From a virus, in the IMG/VR virus record IMGVR_UViG_3300027782_000107, positions 1 through 56,171 of that record: a stretch of 56,171 nt of DNA, one strand, 5' to 3'. The notes beneath the pieces are model-generated. The model did not search any database, was not told the origin of the DNA, and saw nothing but the letters and a program-made list of their open reading frames with translations. Position 1 is the first letter of the stretch, and each line of letters begins with the position of its first letter. This document shows positions 50,528 through 56,171 of the stretch, piece after piece. Position numbers and translations under genes: made by a program.

Positions 50528-51274
50528 ATGTTAAACAATAACGTATACTACCACGGAATAATCCGCAAGTGCATCGTAGGATTCGGCACTTTATTCAGTG
50601 ACATCTATATCGATCGTCGTGAAGGTGATTCCGTAACTGGTAATGTTATTCAACGATTACAAGTACCTCTTGCTTATGCTCCAAAAGAAAAATGGTTAGT
50701 TCGTTTGGACCAAGATCCAAACTTAGAAAATAATACTTACGTTTCACTACCAAGAATGTCCTTTGAGATTATTGGTTACAACTACGATCCACAACGTAAA
50801 GTGAATCGCATGCAACAGATAAAATGTGGTGATGGTTCAGGTTCTGTTTCTACAATGTATACTCCTGTTCCTTATAACATTGATGTATCACTATACATTC
50901 TAACTAAAACTCAAGAAGATGGTTTACAGATCCTTGAGCAAATCCTTCCAACATTTACACCTGAATATACATTAACTGTTAATGTCGTGCCAGATATGAA
51001 TGTAAAGGTAGATGTTCCTATTGTTCTAAATAGTGTATCAGTATCAGATGAGTACGATGGTGATTTTCAAACTCGTAGATTTGTTACTCATACTTTATCG
51101 TTTCAAATGAAGGCAAACTTGTTTGGACCAATTGCTGGACAAGGTGTTATTCAAGAAGTTATTGCCAATGTTGGCGACAATGAAGATTTCAGTAATCCAA
51201 ACAGACTTTATACTGCAACAGGCGATGTCGCCACTGCAATCGTTTCTTCGGAGAATTGGTTAGACGGATTTTAA
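50528..51274 (+). CDS. 15: Tail sheath stabiliser / tail terminator gp15
   Basis: The 248-residue protein (T4 272) matches gp15: VYYHGIIRKCIVGFGTLFSD, IYIDRREGDS, then QRLQVPLAYAPKEKWLVRLD, and FTPEYTLTVNVVPDMNVKVD. gp15 hexamers cap the tail tube and sheath and bind the neck. The start ATG at 50528 is preceded by AAAGG. It is followed after 3 nt by gene 17, because gene 16 has moved to the minus-strand block. Confidence 0.92.
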   Translation: MLNNNVYYHGIIRKCIVGFGTLFSDIYIDRREGDSVTGNVIQRLQVPLAYAPKEKWLVRLDQDPNLENNTYVSLPRMSFEIIGYNYDPQRKVNRMQQIKCGDGSGSVSTMYTPVPYNIDVSLYILTKTQEDGLQILEQILPTFTPEYTLTVNVVPDMNVKVDVPIVLNSVSVSDEYDGDFQTRRFVTHTLSFQMKANLFGPIAGQGVIQEVIANVGDNEDFSNPNRLYTATGDVATAIVSSENWLDGF

Positions 51275-51277
51275 ATA

Positions 51278-52855
51278 ATGGCTGAAATTTATAATTCAAA
51301 CTCCAACTTAAAAGCAGCTGGAGTTACTGTTGACTTTACACCTGAAGATGTAAAAGAATATATGAAGTGTTCGGCAGATCCGATATACTTTATTGAAACT
51401 TACTGCTACATTGTTACTCTAGATCATGGTCTACAATTGTTTAAATTGTATGATTGCCAGAAGAACAAATTAAATATTATACATAATAATCGTAGGGTTA
51501 TCCTTATGGAAGGTCGCCAGCAAGGTAAGACGACCACCTCTGCAGCTTACATTCTTTGGTATACGATTTTTCAAGCCAACAAAACTGTGGCTATCCTTGC
51601 AAACAAAGCAACTGCTGCACGTGAGGTTTTAGATCGTTATCAAACAATGTATGAGTTGCTACCAAAGTGGATGCAACAAGGTGTCACTACTTGGAACAAA
51701 GGTGACATTGAATTAGAGAATGGTTCAAAGGTATTTACTGCTGCAACAGGTAAGTCTGGTATTCGTGGTAAATCTGTAAACTTGTTGTATGTTGACGAAG
51801 CAGCGATTATTCCAAACAACGTGGCAGAAGAATTTTTTACGTCAGTTTATCCTACTATTTCTGCTGGACAGACTACTAAGATTCTGTTGTCATCTACTCC
51901 GTTGGGTTATAACCATTTCTGGAAGTTTTGGACAGATGCTGAAAAAGGTAGAAATGGATTCGTTAATCTATTCATACCATACTGGGAAATTCCAGGTCGT
52001 GATGAAGTATGGGCTGCAGAACAAAAAGCCCAACTTGGTGAACTTAAATTTACACAAGAGGTTCTTTGTAACTTCTTAGGTTCTTCTCTCACTTTAGTTC
52101 GTGCTGATACGATTTCTAAAATGAGTCCAGATACTATCGTCCACCAGAAAGATGGCTTGGATGTATATGTAAACCCACAGGCTGGTCATACTTATTGTAT
52201 GGTTTGTGATGTGGCAAAAGGTGTTGGTGGGGATTATTCAGCATTCCAAGTTATTGATATTACAGAGGTTCCCTACAGAATCGTTGCAAAGTATCGTAAT
52301 AATGAAATTAGTCCGTTGCTCTATCCAAATGTGATTTACAAAATTGGAAAAGAGTATAACCAAGCATGGGTATTATTGGAAATAAACATCTCAGAACAGG
52401 TTGCTCACATCCTATATTCTGAGATGGAATATGAAAACATATTGATGGTTACAAGACACGCTATGGGACAAACTGTCTCAGGTGGTTTTGGTGGCGGTAA
52501 GACACAATTGGGTGTCAACACCGATAAAAAGATTAAACGAATTGGGTGTCATAATTTTAAGGCACTCGTTGAAGAAAACAAACTTATTATAAATGACGCT
52601 GATACGATTTCTGAGATCTCGACCTTTATCGAGAAAAAAGGATCTTATGAAGCCGATGAAGGGTATCACGATGATTTGGTAATGCCTCTGGTTTTGTTCG
52701 GCTGGCTAACTACTAACTCGTATTTCAAAGACCTAAATAATGTTAATCTACGAAATATAATGTACGCTAAACAAATGTTGGCGATCGAAGAAGAATTAAC
52801 ACCATTCGGGTTCTATGACGATGGGCAACCTGAAAAGGCTCCATTGAACTTCTAG
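51278..52855 (+). CDS. 17: Terminase large subunit gp17
   Basis: The 525-residue packaging motor (T4 610) shows all hallmarks: adenine-side YDCQK (58-62), Walker A GRQQGKTT (79-86), Walker B VNLLYVDEAA with Asp173-Glu174, coupling motif SSTP (205-208), and an RNase H-type nuclease with CDVAKG (Asp311), Asp319, Glu368 (LLEINISEQ) and YHDDLVMP (Asp465/466). It pumps DNA into the head with ATP and cuts the concatemer. It is intact, with no intron or intein. The shorter length compared with T4 is normal for marine relatives. Confidence 0.97.
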   Translation: MAEIYNSNSNLKAAGVTVDFTPEDVKEYMKCSADPIYFIETYCYIVTLDHGLQLFKLYDCQKNKLNIIHNNRRVILMEGRQQGKTTTSAAYILWYTIFQANKTVAILANKATAAREVLDRYQTMYELLPKWMQQGVTTWNKGDIELENGSKVFTAATGKSGIRGKSVNLLYVDEAAIIPNNVAEEFFTSVYPTISAGQTTKILLSSTPLGYNHFWKFWTDAEKGRNGFVNLFIPYWEIPGRDEVWAAEQKAQLGELKFTQEVLCNFLGSSLTLVRADTISKMSPDTIVHQKDGLDVYVNPQAGHTYCMVCDVAKGVGGDYSAFQVIDITEVPYRIVAKYRNNEISPLLYPNVIYKIGKEYNQAWVLLEINISEQVAHILYSEMEYENILMVTRHAMGQTVSGGFGGGKTQLGVNTDKKIKRIGCHNFKALVEENKLIINDADTISEISTFIEKKGSYEADEGYHDDLVMPLVLFGWLTTNSYFKDLNNVNLRNIMYAKQMLAIEEELTPFGFYDDGQPEKAPLNF

Positions 52856-52869
52856 AAATCGTGTAAAAA

Positions 52870-52876
52870 CTAAATA
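52870..52876 (+). promoter_or_regulatory. Late promoter box upstream of gene 18
   Basis: CTAAATA in the gap between 17 and 18, 52 nt before the gp18 ATG, followed by a leader with an AAGGAG SD (52916-52921). The sheath is made in high copy, so its own strong late promoter is expected. Confidence 0.6.
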
Positions 52877-52928
52877 AACATGTAGACATACAATTGTCTA
52901 GGTAAACTTATTAACAAGGAGAAATACA

Positions 52929-55133
52929 ATGCCGTTTCAACTATCTCCAGGCGTTGCAGTCGTAGAAAAAGATTTCACTTCTATCGTTCCAGCCGTATCA
53001 TCATCTATTGGTGCTTTTGCTGGAGCATTCCCATGGGGTCCAACTTTGGAGCCTGTTACCGTTAGTTCGGAAAACGATTTAGTTCGTCGCTTCGGTAAAC
53101 CAAATGATAGCAATTTCCAATCTTTTTTCACAGCTGCAAACTTCCTATCTTATACAAACAACTTATTGCTAGTTCGTGCTGACGCTGGATCTTTGAATGC
53201 GGTTGGTGTCAAAACTGGTGGTATTTCTTCGTTCACAGTCGGTACTGCTGGCTCTGGATATACTTCTACTGCTGCTGCACCTGCTGTAACTATCGGTGCT
53301 CCGAATGATGCTGGTGGTATCCAAGCCGTTGGTACTGCAGTTCTTTCTGGTGGCGCAATTACTGCTGTTGCAGTTTCTGCTGGTGGTACTGGTTATTCTG
53401 GTACACCAACTGTAACTATCACTGCTGCTTCTGGTGGTTCAGGTGCTACATTTAGCGTAACAACTTCTGGTGGTGTAATTACTGCCGTTACAGTTCTTAC
53501 TGGTGGTACTGGATACAAAGGTACAGTTACTGCATCATTCTCTGGTGGTGGTGGTTCTGGTGCTTCTGCTGGTACAGTTACTGTTGCTTCTTCAAGCATT
53601 ACTGGAATTACTGTTGCTACTGCTGGTACTGGTTATACTTCTGCACCAAGCGTAACAGTTGCTGCTCCTCCATCTGGTGTTACTGCTGTTGCAACATCAA
53701 CAGTTACTACTGCTGGTTTAAAAATCATCAATGGTGAAACATACAACACTACTTTTGTTAATGGTGCTGGTGTGGTTGGATCGTTTGCTGCAAAATATCC
53801 AGGTGCTGCAGGTAACTCTTTAAAAGTTTCTATGGCTGACTCTGCAACTTGGTCTGCATGGGCTACTGAATATAAGAGCGAATTTGATTCTGCCCCAGGA
53901 ACTTCAACTTATGCTGCTGCAGAAAATCCATCAACTCCAACAACTCCAGTTGATGAACTACACATTATCGTTATTGACGAAGATGGTGTATTTACTGGTA
54001 CTCCAGGAACTGTATTAGAAAAATTTGCCTTTGTTTCTAAAGCAAGTGATGCTAAGAAATCTGATGGTACAAATAACTACTACAAAAACGTAATTAATTC
54101 TCGTTCTGAATACATTTGGTGGATGGATCATCCTACTGCTGTAACAGGTACAACTACTTGGGGATCTGTTGCAGCTGGCGCAACATTCCAAGCATTAACT
54201 TCTGCATTAACAGTTTCTCTATCTGGTGGTACTGATGATTTCAGCGTAACAGATGGTGAGTTACAAACTGCATATGCATTGTTTAATAATGCAGAACTCT
54301 ATGACATTAGCCTAGTATTGGCTGGTAAAGCATCTACTACTGTTGCAAATTATATCATCGGTAATGTTTGCGAAACTCGTTTAGATTGTGTAGCATTTAT
54401 CTCTCCACAAAATATTTCTTCTGGTGACCCAATCATTGGTTCTACATCTACTCAGGCAGATGATATCGTTGATTACCGTGACGCACTTCCAAGCACTTCA
54501 TATGCTGTTCTTGATTCTGGTTACAAATATCAATACGATCGCTATAGTGACTTATATCGTTGGGTTCCATTGAATGGTGACGTGGCTGGTTTATGTGCAC
54601 GTACTGACTACACTAACGATCCATGGTTCTCTCCAGGTGGTTTAAATCGTGGTCAAATCAAGAACGTAGTTCGTTTGGCATTCAATCCAAATAAAACAAG
54701 CAGAGATACTCTTTATAAGTCTGGTGTTAACCCAGTGGTTACATTCCCAGGAGAAGGTACTGTCTTGTTTGGTGATAAAACTCTATTGGCTAAGCCAAGT
54801 GCGTTTGATCGTATCAATGTGCGTCGTCTATTCATCGTTATGGAAAAAGCAATTGCAACTGCTGCTAAATTCCAGTTGTTCGAATTCAACGATGGATTTA
54901 CTCGTGCACAGTTCAAGAACTTAGTTGAACCATTCCTACGTGACGTACAAGGTCGTCGTGGTATTACTGATTTCGTTGTTAAGTGCGATGAGTCTAACAA
55001 CACAGGTGAAGTTATCGATCGTAACGAATTCGTTGCTGATATCTTCGTTAAGCCAAATCGTTCTATCAACTTTATCACTCTCAATTTCGTTGCTGCTCGT
55101 TCTGCGATTAACTTCTCAGAAATCGGTGCGTAA
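52929..55133 (+). CDS. 18: Tail sheath protein gp18 with beta-repeat insertion
   Basis: The 734-residue protein (T4 659) has the sheath N-terminus LSPGVAVVEKDFTSIVPAVS, FPWGPTLEPVTVSSENDLVR and FLSYTNNLLLVRAD, and the C-terminal core FSPGGLNRGQIKNVVRLAFN, RRLFIVMEKAIATAAKFQLF and NEFVADIFVKPNRSINFITL. Residues about 95-262 are an insertion with four GxGY repeats (TAGSGYTST, AGGTGYSGTPTVTI, TGGTGYKGTVTASF, TAGTGYTSAPSVTV). The sheath contracts to drive the tube through the envelope. The insertion likely sits on the outer surface as decoration. The AAGGAG SD is strong. Confidence 0.95.
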   Translation: MPFQLSPGVAVVEKDFTSIVPAVSSSIGAFAGAFPWGPTLEPVTVSSENDLVRRFGKPNDSNFQSFFTAANFLSYTNNLLLVRADAGSLNAVGVKTGGISSFTVGTAGSGYTSTAAAPAVTIGAPNDAGGIQAVGTAVLSGGAITAVAVSAGGTGYSGTPTVTITAASGGSGATFSVTTSGGVITAVTVLTGGTGYKGTVTASFSGGGGSGASAGTVTVASSSITGITVATAGTGYTSAPSVTVAAPPSGVTAVATSTVTTAGLKIINGETYNTTFVNGAGVVGSFAAKYPGAAGNSLKVSMADSATWSAWATEYKSEFDSAPGTSTYAAAENPSTPTTPVDELHIIVIDEDGVFTGTPGTVLEKFAFVSKASDAKKSDGTNNYYKNVINSRSEYIWWMDHPTAVTGTTTWGSVAAGATFQALTSALTVSLSGGTDDFSVTDGELQTAYALFNNAELYDISLVLAGKASTTVANYIIGNVCETRLDCVAFISPQNISSGDPIIGSTSTQADDIVDYRDALPSTSYAVLDSGYKYQYDRYSDLYRWVPLNGDVAGLCARTDYTNDPWFSPGGLNRGQIKNVVRLAFNPNKTSRDTLYKSGVNPVVTFPGEGTVLFGDKTLLAKPSAFDRINVRRLFIVMEKAIATAAKFQLFEFNDGFTRAQFKNLVEPFLRDVQGRRGITDFVVKCDESNNTGEVIDRNEFVADIFVKPNRSINFITLNFVAARSAINFSEIGA
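53211..53715 (+). repeat. GxGY beta-repeat insertion in tail sheath
   Basis: Four imperfect in-frame units of 35-45 residues, each containing a Gly-x-Gly-Tyr turn followed by a PxVT(I/V) strand and a GxGA segment. The same unit type appears in gp14 (48262-48480) and gp8. Confidence 0.8.
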
Positions 55134-55138
55134 TTCAA

Positions 55139-55146
55139 GATAAATA
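55139..55146 (+). promoter_or_regulatory. Late promoter box upstream of gene 19
   Basis: GATAAATA, 23 nt before the gp19 ATG, with an AAGGAG SD at 55158-55163. It would give the tail tube gene its own late start, as in T4. Confidence 0.6.
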
Positions 55147-55169
55147 GATAAGAACATAAGGAGAATTAA

Positions 55170-55757
55170 ATGGCAAATATTGCTGATTTCAAAGCGCAGA
55201 TGATCGGTGGCGGTGCTCGCCCAAATCAATTCCGTGTTGAATTAACATTCCCATCATATGTTACACTAGGTGTAGTTGCAGGACAAAGAGCGCAGTTTTT
55301 ATGTAAAGCTGCTCAATTACCTGCTTCCACTATCGAGACTCTACCAGTCTTGTATCGTGGTCGCCCAGTTAACTTTGCTGGTGAACGAACATTCCAACCA
55401 TGGACTGTGACAGTTTACAATGATACTACTTTTGGTATCCGTAATGCACTAGAGCAATGGCAATCTGGTATCCAGAATTACAATACAACTAATGGTCGTA
55501 CTAATCCTACTGATTACCAAGTTGACTTGTCTGTTCACCAATTAGATCGCAATGGTGCAATTATTAAGAGTTATAAGTTTGTTGATGCATTCCCAACAAC
55601 AATTTCCGCAATCGGTTTAGATTACGAGCAACAAAATGCAATTGAACAGTTTGATGTAGAGTTCCAATACAACTTCTTCACATCAGCTACTGGTGCAGCT
55701 GCTGGCTTTGGTGTCAATGTTTCTATTGATACTCCAGTTGGTAGTTTCCCACTTTAA
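55170..55757 (+). CDS. 19: Tail tube protein gp19
   Basis: The 195-residue protein (T4 163) is a T4-like tube subunit: ADFKAQMIGGGARPNQFRVE, LCKAAQLPASTIETLPVLYR, GRPVNFAGERTFQPWTVTVY, LEQWQSGIQNYN and IGLDYEQQNAIEQFDVEFQY. It stacks in hexameric rings on gp54 to form the tube. Late box and strong SD indicate high expression. Gene 20 follows after 24 nt. Confidence 0.95.
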   Translation: MANIADFKAQMIGGGARPNQFRVELTFPSYVTLGVVAGQRAQFLCKAAQLPASTIETLPVLYRGRPVNFAGERTFQPWTVTVYNDTTFGIRNALEQWQSGIQNYNTTNGRTNPTDYQVDLSVHQLDRNGAIIKSYKFVDAFPTTISAIGLDYEQQNAIEQFDVEFQYNFFTSATGAAAGFGVNVSIDTPVGSFPL

Positions 55758-55781
55758 TAATTAACTGAAGGTTATTACATA

Positions 55782-56171
55782 ATGCAGATTTTTGGGTTTG
55801 AGATAAAGCGTAAGGATGGAGAGCAACTACCGAGTGTAGTTCCTCCAAGTCCGAATGAGACAGGCGCAACCGTAGTAAACACTGGTGTAAATGCTGGTGG
55901 CTACTACGGTATGGTCATGGATCTTGAAGGTGTTATTAAGAACGAAAATGATTTGATCCGTCGCTACCGTGAAGTAGCACAATATAGTGATTGTGATGGT
56001 GCGATTGAAGATATTGTTAATGAAGCGATTGTGGCTGATGAAACTCACAAATCCGTTGAGATTGTTCTTGATGAATTGAAAGTTTCAGAAAATATTAAAA
56101 CTAGAATTCGTGAAGAATTTCATAATGTACTCCGTATATTAAAGTTTGACGAAAGAGCACATGAAACTTTC
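55782..56171 (+). CDS. 20: Portal vertex protein gp20, N-terminal fragment
   Basis: An open frame from the ATG at 55782 runs off the right edge (130 codons). It begins MQIFGFEIKRKDGEQLPSVV and includes GGYYGMVMDLEGVIKNENDL, RRYREVAQYSDCDGAIEDIV and NEAIVADETHKSVEIVLDEL, the conserved N-terminal region of T4-like portals. The portal dodecamer is the DNA channel and docking site for gp17 and gp13. Its place after gp19 is the T4 order. Confidence 0.95.
   Translation, partial: MQIFGFEIKRKDGEQLPSVVPPSPNETGATVVNTGVNAGGYYGMVMDLEGVIKNENDLIRRYREVAQYSDCDGAIEDIVNEAIVADETHKSVEIVLDELKVSENIKTRIREEFHNVLRILKFDERAHETF

Overview
The window is a late structural-gene segment of a T4-type (Tevenvirinae/cyanophage-like) contractile-tailed phage. 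It is AT-rich and almost gap-free. The T4 gene set is recognisable by protein motif and by order: tape measure, 51, 26, 16, 54, (2), 4 on the minus strand, then 48, 53, 27, 5, PAAR tip, 25, 6, (7), 8, fibres, 13, 14, 15, 17, 18, 19, 20 on the plus strand. Fibre proteins rich in LTNKTL, LamG and SPRY modules, T4-late-like A/CTAAATA or GATAAATA boxes and low GC resemble marine or freshwater T4-like phages (cyano-, pelagi- or methylophage type). The host cannot be told from this window. No tRNA, CRISPR, integrase or metabolic gene was seen.

Layout. Bases 1-3298 (minus strand) hold the baseplate hub and assembly genes, the small terminase and head completion. At 3296-3331 two outward-facing late-promoter-like boxes separate this block from the plus-strand block. 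Bases 3346-12219 are a tightly coupled baseplate run, mostly with TAATG stop/start overlaps. Bases 12219-25227 carry very large baseplate or proximal-fibre proteins, including a gp8 enlarged about threefold and a 2409-residue DUF4815-type protein. Bases 25231-46721 are a roughly 21 kb adhesin and fibre region with LamG, SPRY, glycine-rich, C1q-like and LTNKTL-repeat proteins and two related putative fibre chaperones; it is punctuated by two hairpin terminators and several late-promoter-like boxes. Bases 46723-56171 return to the neck, terminase and tail core (13, 14, two more adhesin-like genes, 15, 17, 18, 19, start of 20).

The genes together describe a contractile tail: hub and spike (27, 5, PAAR), wedge (53, 25, 6, 7-position, 8), tube cap and initiator (48, 54), tube and sheath (19, 18, 15), neck (13, 14), portal (20) and packaging motor (16, 17), with an unusually large repertoire of surface-binding modules. 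The most notable observations are a likely programmed -1 frameshift joining gp26 to the gp51-like ORF next to the tape measure gene, a spike protein carrying two different putative peptidoglycan hydrolase domains, and seven chitin-binding-like (CBM5/12-like) modules spread over two baseplate proteins.
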